A DNA stretch of 64,000 bases from Pteria penguin (taxonomy: Eukaryota; Mollusca; Bivalvia; Pterioida; Pteriidae): NCBI GenBank assembly GCA_035048485.1, contig CM068587.1, forward strand, positions 42,531,842 to 42,595,841, given 5' to 3'. Position 1 is the stretch's first letter. The number at the start of each line of letters is the position of its first letter. Shown here piece after piece: positions 38,901 through 53,900 of the stretch. Below the pieces are notes generated by a model, which was not told the origin of the DNA, did no database searches, and was given only the letters and a program-made list of their open reading frames with translations. Position numbers and translations under genes: made by a program.

Positions 38901-41900
38901 CATTGTATTGATCCACTTGTCAGGTGCTTAAAAGTCATATGAACAAAAAAAAAATCCCACATGACACACATAACATTAAAACACTAAAAGTCTGTTATCA
39001 AAGACAAAGTAACTACGTAGCTCTGAGACGAAACACACAAACAGAATGTAATTATTATACAAAGCTCACACAAATATAATTATTACCAAAAGGTCTGTTC
39101 AGGTGTATTCATACCTTATTAACTACAGACTCCAATCACAGGTAAACTTGTACCGTGTTATTATTTACTTGAATTGTTAAACACCTTCCAATGAAACTAA
39201 AACTGATAAAATCTTAATTCTATATCCTGTACATTATGGGAAAGAAATGTCACAAAAGTAATAAACTTAACAATTCAGTGTTAAAATTAAATTCCTGGCT
39301 CATTGAAATAGACAATGAAAAAGAATCTCTGTATTTTACAGTACATGTATTATGAAGCATTAATAACATGAAGCAATTAATCAAGTACACACTAAATGAT
39401 CGCTTAAGATCAAATGTTTGCAGAAGCTGCAAACTGATTTGCAATAGAAAAGATGAAATTTATATTTCAAAGTGCAATGATTTTACTTGTACACAAAAAC
39501 AAATTGAAATCTTTCTGACTTTGCAGTGGAAGCAAAAAGCTTGAGTAGCTCTGCACACACGCATATAAAAGTGCTTTTGATTTTCTGTTTTCTTTTCTCC
39601 CAGATGTGGGGATATCTTTGGCAAAAATATATCCCTCTAAGGCATCAATGCATAACAAACATACACATGTATTCAGGACTCAATCATTGTCTTTATGTTG
39701 AAGGCTCTCACAATCCACCATTTATAACAAGCCATTATTAGCCCAACCATTTATAACAAGCCATTATTAGGCCAACCATTTATAACAAGCCATTATTAGG
39801 CCAACCATCTGAAACTTACATCTGTTGGACGATGGAATACATTGTACCGGGCGACTACTTCAAGAACAGGCTAGAAATGTTAAACACCAACAAACAAAGA
39901 AAATCACTAAAACATGTTAACAATAACAACACTTGACAAGTGTTATCAGAAAGTAATCAACCAAGCTCAGAGAGCAAATACACAAACCAAATAGTAAAAC
40001 TTTAAAGAAGTTCTCCTGAAACAAAAATACATGAGGCAGTGTCAAATGTATCTAAAGAATCTCCTACAATTTCATACATGCAAAATAAATCATTATATAC
40101 TTAACTATTTAAATTTGCTCGATGAGTTATACCTACTTTGTTCTACTGTCTATTCAGAGTTTTTAGTAAAAATATATCAATGCTACACGATCAAGATGAT
40201 GCATGCATAAAGGAATATCCCGGACGACTTTACCATATGATAATCCTATGTGATGAATCAATTATGATTCCAATTTGAAATTTGATGAACACTTTAATAA
40301 ATAGGATAATACAAAAAGATTAGTTCTACCAAATGAAAGTCTTTCAAAAGAGGAAAGACAAATTTTGTCTTATTATGTTTGTATTTTATTTAGGTACAAC
40401 AAAATACATTGTTTCAGCATGGAAAAACCCCATTTTAAACACAAAATGTGTTTGTGAAACACTATACACCCTGTCAGAATTAAATTTCTTGTAAGTCTTA
40501 TGTAAAGGTCAAGGTCACAAGGTAATAAATTATATAATCAAAGAAAAGGTCTCACAGCAAGACACAGACATGTGAAATATCCAAACCTTCTCTCCTTCCA
40601 CAGTGATGGCCAAGGTAAAAGTTTTCTTCAGTTTAGGTAAAGTGCAAGTCAAACTTGACAGTCAAGGTCACAAATTATGGTATCAGTGGAAAGAATTCAC
40701 CACAAGGAACACATGTGAAATACCAAAGGTCTGACTGGTATGGTTGAAAAGTTAAGTTCAATATCAATGCTGTCAATAGACAAAACACACAAAAACAGAC
40801 AGACACTAAACAAAAACGATTTACCCCCGATTGATTGATCTGGGGGCTTAAAAAGTTGCCATGTTCCTGACTGCAAATGTCCTACAAAAATGTGTGTACG
40901 TGTTCAGCTATGTTTATTCAAGCTATAAAAATCCATATGCTTCATAGAAAATATAATTCTGACAGTTTTTTTAAAGAACTCTAAATTTCTACGAACAAAG
41001 ACATGATCAATGCACAGTAGTGTTTTTCATAAAGTTCAACATGTGACCAAGTCTGTCCTAAGGAGAGATATGTATGTCTTAGAGGTTACTTTGGCATTAA
41101 CTTATTTGTGTTATAGCACTTATCTAACTTCTATCCTAGATGAATACCTTACTAGTCTTAAGTAGTGCATGTAGTAACTACAGTGTCTCACAGAGTAAAC
41201 CCTGTGTGTGCTTGCTTGGGTTAGTATATATTAAGTGTTATCTATGATCTGAGAGAATATTTCCTTACCTCATCATCTTCCATAATGCATGTCTCCTCAT
41301 CCATCTCACTGAAATAATTCAAACACACAATTACCTGTATATACTATGAGATAAGATCAGCTGATGTTGGTCCTACAGCTGATGTTGACATAAAGATATC
41401 CAGCATTAAATTCATACCTCATGTTTAGCATCTGTAGATGCATGTAGTCTTCCATGATCATGTTAAATGTAGAGAAGAACATACTTGGAATGCATTTGTT
41501 TGAAAAATATGACAATATAATTATAATATAGATATGAATAAAAATCTTTAACAGAATAGATATAACCTTTTTTCAGGATATCAAACAGTTATTATCATAA
41601 GTATATTGCAGTACAAACTTGTTTTTGGTCCCTTGGAAAGATTTTGAAGAAGGGCACTCAAAATTATTTCTATTTGCACCATTCATTCATTATCTAATAG
41701 ATATCAAGGTTCAACAAAACTACCACACTAGCCTTTTAATGCCAAGTCAACAGATATATGAATTTCCCAAATTATTTAATAATCTGTTACTGAAATTTAG
41801 TTGACAGTTACGTAAAGTGAAGTTCTTTTTTTTTAGTTTAAAATATAATTTAGATTTCAACAGAATCATTATATTACACTATACATCTAGTTGGTAAAAT

Positions 41901-44900
41901 CAATGAATGAATGTAATAATATTTTGGTGGATAGGGCACATGATGCAAAGTTTTTGGTCCTTTCTTTTTGAGGTATACCTGCATCCACCAAAAGTGATTA
42001 GATTCTATCTTATTATATTTTCTCTATAATATTTTCAAACAAGAACATGAGTTTCTATTCTAGACTATTGGGAATTATTTGCCTTGACCACAAGAAGAGG
42101 GCACAGGAGCAAGTGATATTGAAGTAGACTTATTGAGCACCTGTGTGAAGATAACGTATCTATCACTAATTTCTGTGTGTAGATACTTAATCTCTGGATT
42201 ACCAATTTCCATGTAAAGATCTTACCATGTATGGTTTGCTTTCTCAGTGAAGATTCGAATCAGATATTCTCCTTGTTCACGAGGCTCAAAAGTTGAGGGT
42301 ATGATACAATAAGATCCTGGGGAAAGTTTATGGCGTCCACAGATCTCTCTCAAGTTGATAAAGGAAGGAGACTTGGCACATGAGGCGTGGTACTTAAAGT
42401 ATTTCATATCTAGTGGTGCACTATCTTGATTCTCATCCAGCTACAACAAACATAAGTTATGCTATGCTGATAACCAAAAATAATTATCTACACTGTAACG
42501 TTAAGGCACTCCAAAGCGTCACTGACATTATATAGTCTATATTGAAAACCACATAAGAAATAGTATAAATTTTATTTCTGCAAAAATGGTAAAAATGCAA
42601 ATTGTTTAACAAGTTCAATTTTTCACACATTTAAATTTTATCCCTAGTTGTTTGCAATCACGTGACTGCTATATATAGCACATGTACCGGTAGTATTAAC
42701 AACAAACATTCAACAAGTGCAAGGGCATATTGCCCAAACTGGTAATCAAATTTTGTTGTAAGTAATAAATGGAAACCTATCAATAATATTTATAACTGTG
42801 CCCAACTTATAAGAGGCGTAATTGCATATAAATACTGTGATGGAATTGTTGAATGGCGTAGTCTTAAAAGACATTGTCTAATTCAATTGAAATTCTGTTG
42901 ATATTTAATAATCTAAAAGTTAGGCCCAGCAAGAAGCATTTCAAATAGATATAGAACAGTCTTTATGCGAAAATTACACAACAAACGGAGTTGAGGAAAA
43001 GGTTGCACTACAGCATTTTTCTTGGCATGTTGATTGTTGCAGTGTCTCCCGCTTCATATAATGCACTGGGCCATAGTGACGTCACAATGACGTCATGTTA
43101 TGTTTTGGCGGGTTTTCTGCAATATTATATAATTGTGGATTGCCTTAACACAACTGCGTATTTATCTTTTAATCAAAATTTACAAATGAAAACAGATTAT
43201 GTCATATCATTCTACTGGTTATTATCTTTTATTAATAATGAAAGTGATGCAAAGATAATTAATAAAACTAGTCTTTTGTCTGTTCAACTTGTAGATGACA
43301 AAACAGATAGTCAATATGTCTTATCACACTTCTCTTTTCTCGTCTTTTGTCTACTCATGTTGTATATGATGTAACTGATAGTCAACACGTCCAACCACAC
43401 TTCTTTTTCTTGTCGTCTTGTCTACTCACCTTGTAGATGACATAACCAATAGTCAACATGTCCAATCCCTCTTTCCTTTTCTTGCGTCTGTCTTTCTGAA
43501 GACATCCAATCAAAACGGTACACAAATCATCCTCATCATCATCTGGATCAGTAACTGTGACACGGTACTGAGGGTTTGTCCAGAAAGTTTCTACAATGAA
43601 AAGATATCTAAAGGGTTGTCATTTTCATTCATTTTAGGAAATATAGGGAAACTCATCCTAGTCACACTTTGTAGAAATGAACAACTGACAGTTTTGTGGA
43701 TGTGTTTTTCATTACCTAACAATTTTAACCTGAGCACCATGAAACAGGCATAATGTACTCCTAAACTATTATTAAATTAGGAGCAAATATAAATAAACTG
43801 TAAATTCAGAGGTGTAGGACAGACAAGAAAATTCAATCAAGGTTTGTGGTGGCCTTCAGCTTGGGTGCATGATATTGGGTCAAGGTCATGACAATCTGCC
43901 TTGGCATAAGGCACATTTGTGCCAAGTATGAAATCAGTTCATAATACACCCATTATGTCAGCCTCTTGAGAGGAATTAACATGATGATTCAAGTGGACTT
44001 ACATCACCTTGGTAGCCATAATATATATAATTAAAACAGATCAAACACAATGGCAGCCCTGGAAATTTGATATACTCATCTCAAACTAATAATCATAATG
44101 ATATCTTTCTAAAGTTTGAGATGAATATATCACAATTTTAAGAGCTGTCATTGTGTTTGATCTGTTTTTGTTATATATATTATGGCTACCACAATACTTA
44201 TGAGTATGACTTGTGAGGCTTAAAACTTCATAAATTGTACTTTGCACCAACAAAATGAATTCTATTCAAGAAATTCAAACTGCTAATAAAAAAAACAAAG
44301 CATTATATTATGGGCTAGTAAGAGGGACTTTACACCACCTCTCTGTGTCCTAGACCTTAGAGTCATGCCTTTGTCATGAAGAACAATTATGCCCAGTACA
44401 AAACTGCAGAATTAAGGCATAAAGAAAATAAACTGTGGTTTTATAAGTTTGAAAGGCATGCTAACTTTGTCATAATTGTATCTCAAATTTTAATGCCATA
44501 CACAGAGAAACTCCTTAGTATTAAATTCGTTTTTGCTATTTGCTATTAAGCTGAAGATGCAAAAGTTAGCTATCATAAAAATTGAACAAGTATTCTGAGA
44601 GTACTGCTGAAGCAATGCATGTCCTCTACTGTCCCCAACAAATTTTACAATGCATACATTTATCAGAGTTTGATACTGTAAATACAATCTAAAAAGTAGA
44701 TTAAAAATAAGATTCTCCAAATAGGGAAGCACCCGATATAAATAACCAGAATGTAAGTGTTTCTGGGTCCGGCGCCATAAACTGAGAATATACTTGAGTC
44801 AAAAATTTCATTTTAATTTATTCCATTATCAAACGTTCAAATAAATTTTAATGCAGAATGGTTTAATTCTATTTATCAGTAAAATAAAACTAAATAAAAT

Positions 44901-47900
44901 CCAAATCCCAGTTACTGATTCTTTGATGAACAGAAAAATATGAATTTTTGACTTATGTATATTCTCAGTTTATGGCGCCGGACCCTGGTTATTTATATCA
45001 CACATTTTAAAAAGTTTAACTTATTTAACCGATTTGTTTGGAAAACAGAGACGTTATACATACAAGTCTTTTGTACCATATACAATCAATTTCTACCTAG
45101 ATAGTTCCTACATCCTCCAGCATTAACCCCTGATATCCATTCTCCATGCTCAGTGCTTGCTTCCCATCTTTTCTTGCCATCTGCTAATTCATCTTCTTCT
45201 AATGAATCAGGTCCAAGGTTACAGATCTCTACTTTCTCAAAATTTGCCTGCCAGTCTCGGAATGCCATCCAAAACTCTCCATCATCATCAAATGTCAAAC
45301 CCATCAACTGTTTCTGCTCTTCTGGAATCATTGACCATTCTCTTGATCTAGCAAGTAAAGAAACACCTCTGGTAAAATGACAAACACAGTGAAGAGAACT
45401 ATGTACTTCAGCCAACTACCTTTACAATGGTCATGTTCTTTTCACTAGATTTTGATGTGATTATATAAATTTGCCGCTATTCTGATAACATTTTACAAAT
45501 ATAAGCTATTTCCTATTGCTGGCTTAAATGAAAGTATAAAACAGTAGATCACTGCTGTAATGCATAATGTCCAGTAATCCAGGTTACCTTGTCATCTAAT
45601 TAGTGTAAAACTTACATCACAATTGGTGATCAACTCATTGTAACAACATTATAATGTCCGATTGAATGTCATCAAGTATTTTACGCTTACTATGTCTATC
45701 TCTCATTTTTCTATCAGGTGAATTTAAATCATGTATGGTGTGTATGGTGTGTCTGGATGTCAATATTACATGTATAATTCTATGTATTTTGATGGGTGAA
45801 ACTATAAAAATGGCTTCTGTTAACTGTCAGGGATCAGGGAACTCTTCCAAAAGGAAGGATGTCTTAAATTATTATAAAAGTAAATCTTACAGCATTGTTT
45901 GCCTTCAAGATACTCACTTTATTTCTGAATTGGAACCATATATAGAGACACAGTGGGGATATGGATGTGTTTTTAGTTCTTTCTGGTCAAATTCTAGAGG
46001 GGTTGCCATTATGTTTATAATGACCATGAACTAAAACTTAATAAGGAAAAGAAAGACAATGCCGGTAATCTACTTGCCTTAGATCTGAGCATTAATAGCA
46101 ACAGGTTAACTCTTGTCAATATATATGGTCCTAATGCAGACAATCCTGAGTTTTATGAGAAACTTGAAGACATCATTAGAGAATTTGACAATACTTTATA
46201 TATCATAAATGCTAAAGATGCCAAAAGGTGAATAATTTATATGCTGCTGTAAACAGCATGTTCCTTTGCTGCCAACAAATTACTGCCAGCAGTTGAATAT
46301 GATAGTATATCAAGTGCCAGAAATGACTTACTGTAATACTAATATTTCAGAACTTTCATTACACGAAATACAATAAGGAGTTGATATAAGTCAGGGATGA
46401 AAATAACCACTCACCCACTCACTTACGAGGAAATTTTGCTGTGGGCGACCAAACCTTCCTATTTATCTTGCCCACATGGTGAGTTATAATCTGTAACATT
46501 CACAACCTTGAATTTTTGGGGATAGTATAAAAAAGAGGTGAAGAGTTTACTTGTATAGACTTGAAAAGGTTTTATGCTGATGATTTTCTCTTCATGCAAA
46601 ACTTACTGATCACTCCATGCTCCTTTCCATTCTGCTTCATTACCCCAAGGATTTCTCACTCTAATCATTGGAATCTTACCATTCATATTTGGGGTCTCTA
46701 TGTCAATCTGAAATAAATTAACAAATCATACATCGTTATAGAAAATTGTCTGCAACCAAGATACAGTAATCTATATCAGGAGAGAGCTGAATATAAGTAA
46801 GACACTTGTTGCTCAATCCTAACATTGCTATCTGTAAATTATAACTTGATGAAAATTTTGATACAATAAATATTGTTTAAACCAAGTCTATATCTCGGAC
46901 ATGCTAAGCAATCCTCTTTCCCTCAATGTGAACCTTGTGAAGGTTAATATACCGGTAAATGCTGAGGCTTGGTAAAACATCCAATATAGACCTGGTCATA
47001 CTTACAGATAATATAAATGCTGAGGCTTGGTAAAACATCTAATATAGGCTTGGTCATTCTTAATGATAATATGGATCGAATTTTGTTTTCATTGTTTCTG
47101 TTGTGTTGTTCATGTCATTTCAAGGTTATTTCATTGACACTAGGGCGTCTAAGGCAGTGTTTAACATGTAGACAAATGCAACAGTTCCACATAAAATCTT
47201 TTACATGGTAATGTATTTAATGACACGTGATCTTGATTTTTATATATACAATGGACCAAATTTTTCTTATGTCACATTTTCTTTGGACGAAAGGCCTCTA
47301 TTTTACTACTTTATCTTTAGGATGCTGGTGAGTCTTGAAATCATATTTCTTGAGCCCTGAATGTAACACACAGTAGTATGATGACATACCAGTCTAACAT
47401 CAGTGATGCTGTAAGCATGCCCCATCACCAAGCCATCTGATCGACGTGCCTCAATTTGATTTGGATCTGCCTGAAATCACAGAATACAATACAATAAAAA
47501 ATTATCATAGAATACAATGCAATAAAGAATTATCAATGATAACTATGTGAAACAAACTAAGAATCACCATAAAATTTTTTTCGGAAGCCAGTGTAGTCTA
47601 GTGGATGAAGTGTTCAGCTGATGACCAGGAGGCCCGGGTTCGGCTCCCACTGTGGGTACACCGGTGTCCTGTCTTTTGGATAACACAGTAAAATCCTGAG
47701 GTCCTATGTTGCGGTAGGCATGGCATGTAAAAGATCAATCACTGCTTTGGGAGGGTCCATGGCAAAGGTATTTCTATGCAATGTGTTAGGCAGATTCCAT
47801 CACCATATACATGAAATAATTGTGGGGTGATGCAAAACAATAATCAATCAATCAAGAAGAATGGTGACATACTTTAAAATTACAAGGTAACATGCTTTAT

Positions 47901-50900
47901 TTACATATATTCAAATATATATATATATATATACATGTGTATATATATAAGCCGGCGTGGCCTAGTGATATCGCGTCGGACTCCTGATCGGGAGGCTGGG
48001 GTTCGAGTCCCGCTCTGGTCATGCCGGTGTCAGGTCTTTCGGATGAGACAGTAAAAACCGAGGCCCCGTGTCGTGGTATGCATGGCACGTTAAAGATCCC
48101 TCACTGCTTCGGGTGGGTCCGTTGCAAAGGTCAAAATTTGTATGCTCCGCATCAGGCAGATGCCGTCACCATATACGTGAAATATTCGTAGTGTGACGTA
48201 AAAGAAAATAATCAATAAATGTGTATATATATAAAACTGGCGTGGCCTGGTGGCATCGCACTAGCCTCCTGATCGGTAGGACAGGGTTCAAGTCCCGCTC
48301 AGGTCATGCCAGTGTCCTGTCTTTTAGATGAGACAGTAAAAACCAAGGCCCCATGTCGTGGTATGCATGGCACGTTAAAGATTCCTCACTGCTTTGGGTG
48401 GGTCCATTGCAAAGGTCAAAATTTGTATGCCCTGCATTAGGCAGATGTAGTCACTATATACGTGAAATATTCGTGGTGTGACGTTAAACAAAAATCAGTC
48501 AGTATATACAGTACGGTCACCGTGGAACTTAATTTTCACACAAAGAAACATGGGCATCGAGGGGGCGTGGGCAATAAATTTACCTGTAGATGTCCACACT
48601 TTATCAGCTGAATTTTTATTTGTGATTAGCAATTCAGCTGTTTATATATATACACACACAGATGAAACTTGTTATCTCATAGTCTCTTAAGTCGAAATTG
48701 TTCCGTTTATCTCAAAGTCAAGTCCTGAAATTTTCCTTTGATTTTTTTACAATTTTACTTCAGTTAAGTCAAAGTCAATTAAGTCAAAATTCTGTTTATG
48801 TGAAAAGCATTCTGGAGCTCCTAAACTCCATTTTCTATATACTTTAAACTCATTATCTCGAAGTGTCATTGTCTGTAAAAAACAATCATTAACAAGGCAG
48901 TATAGGTAGAAGAAATGCCAACAACCAATGATCTCAGTCGGGTGTACGGTAATGGCTAATTGTTTGACCTTGAAGCTATTTCACCTTGATCGAGGATGAT
49001 CAAATAAATGGATTACATCAGCACTTCTTATCTAAAAACATGCTTATCTCATTAGTAGAAACATGTTCATTTAGGGCAGATTATAGATCGGTATTATTTT
49101 CTCAGCATGTAAATTATTAAATGAATTTAAAATATAAAGTTTAGATAATATGATTTACAAAAAAAATTTTTTTTCAATTATAAACTTGCCATTACAGCTG
49201 CCGGACAGCAATTAAAATTTAGTCGGTAAAAGTATGCATTGCACAGACTAAAATATGAAAAAATAAAAGGTAAACAATGCATGTATATCAATAAGTTAAT
49301 AAGAATGATCAGAAATGGTTATATCAACAGCTGATTTTTATCTTAAATAATTCAAAATATTCACTTTGGTCCCACCGACTTAGACAATACAAGTTTCAAT
49401 TGTAAATATATATGATATATCAGAATAAAATAATTTGTTTATGACTAAAATCTAAATTCAACAGCATGATTTAAATTTATCAATAAATAAATCATTTTAG
49501 CTACAGAAAACACTTACTAAATGATTTCTCAGAAATCCATCACACACCTTATGTAGTTTACACTGGACTGATTACTATATGCATCACACTGATCAAATAT
49601 ATGCACTAGCCACTACTCTTATCACTATATACACAAGGCTAATCACTATATGCACAAGACCCATTGATCCATTACTAGATACAACTGACAAGTCACTATA
49701 ACACTTTACATTAGGCTGATCACTATATGCACTAGGCTTATCATTATATAAAACAGTTTGCTACAACAGTGTATACAATGATAACAGTAGGCTGATCATT
49801 GTATACACTAGACTCATCACTACTGGATGAGACAGTTTGCTATAACACTGTATACACTAGGCTGATCACTATGTACGACACTCATCACTATATACAAGAG
49901 CCATTGTTACAATACTGTATACACTGATAACACTAGGCTGATCACTGTATGCACTACACTTATCACTATATACAACTGAAAGGTTACTATAACACTGTAT
50001 ACACTGATGACTCTATACTGTATACACTAGTCTGAACATTATATATATTAAAGTTATGAGCACTACATCTGAATATAAAACATGCTAAATATACTTCAGA
50101 TTCAGCAGCACATCCCCTGAATAATGCAAATTAGAGTAAATGTCAATAAATTAACTTACGTCGATGGAACAGCCCATTAGAGATCCTCTCTGACTGGCTT
50201 TTAACATAATAGAGAAGAGGTTGTCAGGAGCTTTTCTAAGATCGTACATTTCAGAGACTCCACCAGTGAAGTCCACCATGGCCTCACATGTACTGCCTCC
50301 TTTAAGACTTTCATATGAACCTTCTAACCTAAAATTATTTCCAATATCTGTTTATGCATGAATGACAGACAAGCCCACTGTTAAGTTTTTTATCATGCAA
50401 TCATTCAAAACAAATCAAAGTTACAATAGAAAGTTCTTCACAACTGCTCTGCAAATTATACATGTTAGAATATCTCTTGCAATTGAAAATAAGACAGAGA
50501 CTATTGCTGTGCCATTTCTGCAGTATAAACTGCCTATTTTGTGCAAACTGCAATGACAGTGCATACTTATACAATATCATTATGTTTCTCTGTAACATGT
50601 TTCTGTTTACATGTTTTTGAACGATCACTGAGGCCGTCCAAATAGTAAACTTCTTAAAGTTCATGGATATAGTCAATTTAGATTTTACAAATTATAGACA
50701 GTTTTTCTCATCACAGAAATATTTTTCTCACTTGGCGTAAGCTTTCTCTAGAAGGGCGCTCCAAAACTCATTCTTTTCTGTAGAGTGCATAAAGACCAAT
50801 TGTCCATAGTAAGTAGGGAGTCGGTCATCAACAACAACTTCAACCCATTCTCCCTGACGCCAGAACTGGAAACGGAATATACCGCAGTAATCATCAGAAA

Positions 50901-53900
50901 AGTTCTGGTCTAGTGGTACTACTTTGGCAAACAGACGTTTGTTGACAGTCAGAGATGCAATGGCAGCCAACAGCCAACAGTCACCTACATTAAAAACAGT
51001 CAATATCAGAAAAGAAACATGTTAACATTCTCATTTTATGAGAGATTAATTTGAAATACTGAAAGTCAAAGTATACTTGACATTAGAGACTATCACTTTC
51101 TTTCAGCGGTGAATGGTCTCAACAGCAGTGGTGACATACTTGTGGTTTTCAGTTGGTAATTCCACATTTCAAATAGATCATTCATGATACATGTACTCTC
51201 TTAAATTCAATTAAAAAATCTTGAATTTCTTATCTCTGAGCCAGCATAATTCAATGGGTAAGGTGCTTAGACTGTGACTGAAAGTTCCAGCCATAACGAT
51301 GACACATTGGTGTCCTGTCTATCACATGAAACCATAATACCGAGGCCTTGTGTTATTTATATGGTACACATGTCATGTACAAATCCCTCACTGCTTTGAT
51401 AGGGTCTGTTCTATATGTTTAAATGTCTGTGGATATGCGAGATCACAAATACTCATTCCGTTCATGTTTTGTATTTTAGTCGACCAGTAATCAGGATCTT
51501 GTGTATTGCATCAGACAGATGCTCTCTCTATATAAGAGTAATGATCTTGGTGCCACATAATACAAGAATCAAATGAAGAAACTATTCATTTTTGTTCTTA
51601 ATTAATATGAAATATATTTTTGAGAACAAGGAAAAGAATTCCTTTTCATGTCTAAACCAAAATTCCTACATTCATAAGATGATTCAAAAGGAAAGTAGAT
51701 TTATTGGGGAGCATGTTGATCTCCTCCTCCAAACTTACGTAAACATCTTGCTCAAATATTTATACATGTAACTATGAAAAGTTTCTGATAAGGAGTGAGT
51801 GTTTTCTTGACAGCTTACAGCAATGGTGGATTACATAACACTCGTTGTTACTTCTGTATGCTGAATATCAGAGACAAGTCCTACACATAAACTTTTCAAT
51901 TAGTCACTTTATTTAATTAACTAAAAACTGTGACTTTAAAGCAAGACTAAGTAAAACTTTACCAAGTTCTCCTTGTCTAACATCAAATCTGCTGGCACCA
52001 TCAGAGACAAAGCATGGGTTCTCACATATTTCCTGCAAATAAAGTGTAAACTCAGTATATACATACATGTATTACTGTATATAAAATGTACCCATACTTC
52101 AACATTTTTGAGGACGAAATTGCTGGTAACAAGTGGTTTGTTGAAATCAGCCTTAGGTAGGGGGTTCAGTAGCTACCATTTTTTATTTAGTTATGTTGCT
52201 TTTCTTTGACATGTTGCTATTTTGACTATCATAGAGTCTCTTGATAACTGATTGTCAAGGTAGCAACATGACAAGGGAAGGGCACAATATCAAAGCTAAC
52301 TGTTTGTGTGTGAACTGATCATCACATTTTACTAATCTTCAGATATAAGTAATATTACTGGTGCAATATTTTCATAATAGACAGTACAAGACACAAAACT
52401 GCTACAATGAAATGCAGTCTGTATAGCAGTCACTGAAACATTCTGAAGTATAAGATGTGACAAGTGAGTTCAAATGGTGCACAACTTAACATACGGGCAC
52501 GGATCCAGAAATTTTGTTGAAAGGAGGTTATTCTAGGAAAAGTTTTCCAAGAAGGGGTCCAACTATATTGTTGAGTTTAAATTGACCTATTTTACAATAA
52601 TTAGTACAAACATGTCACTTTTTCTCTTGGTGGATATCTAACCCTGCATTCCTGTATGTACTACACACAAGCCCTGCTGCAGTCAAGAATAGTTGGCTTC
52701 TCTTTAAATCCTTGACATATACAAATAATGTAGTATCATAAATTCATAAGATGACATATACACAAAACATAAGGTTGCTGTTATGTCTTGTAATTTTAAA
52801 TTATTTGTGAACTGTATAATGTTATTGAAACTTTTGTTTTTGTGCTGATTTACATTCAATATAAACACTGAAAAACGTTGTACTTTTGAACAACTTTTAA
52901 GTATTTTTTAATGTATAATATTAAAACCCACTATAGTAAGTATGAATTTACTTTTCAAAGGACTTTCTGGTAAATAAATTTGATATGTCACAAAGAAATT
53001 TTCGTAAGATTATTACAACAGCTTCCAGACAGTCATCGGGGCTTCAAGATTTAAGGATGATATTGACATTTAATTTCAATGTTATTATAAAATACTTATA
53101 GTAACATTACATATGCATGGATTAATGTGGGGTATACGGACGAGCACTCATTGCGAACAACTTGGGATTTATCAAACATGTAGGGGACAAAGTCATTGCT
53201 AATCATCAGAGCGCGAATATTTTCAGTGGAAGGAGAAACATTGACATTCCCATAACATAAATTCATTGAGATCGTGTTTGTACAAACGTTATGGTTCAGA
53301 ACACAAAGGTAACGAGTATATGCTCGTCTGCCATCAACAAATGCCACCTTGACCTAGCATGCATCGGATTTGCACTAGAGACCCTTCAAAATATATAAAG
53401 AATACAAGTTTCAATATAAACAAGACATGAATCTTTATCGTATCTTATTTCCCTGTTCATGTAAACAACATAATTCATATAATATCTGCAATATTTATGA
53501 ACTTCACTTTTTACAAGGTGTAATTTCGCTTAATAATAATTTGAATTTATAACGTGAAATTTACTTGATTGAATAAGTACATCTGATGGTTTGCCAACTG
53601 AAAGTGGCCGGTCCGTGGAAGTTATGGTGTTTTTTTTTTTAAACATCTGCTAACAATATTTTTGCATTCATTTTCTTCCTCTTGGAACTTCAGTTTCAGT
53701 CAAAGCTTGATTAAAGACCTCTCATTCAATATACAATGTATTCCTTTATTAACATTACAATGGTAATGCTGTGTCATGTCCAAGTCTATGACCAACAAGT
53801 GTGCAATCTGGACAAAATAAACGGATTTAGATGACGAAACAATCTGACTTTAAGAGAAAACTTGACGTGCAGTCCCAGAGCAATTGATCAAACAAAAAGA

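Noticed and set aside
43418..43753. 111-codon plus-strand frame opposite calpain exon 8
   Set aside because: Shadow of the calpain exon on the other strand; no homology and no splice support.
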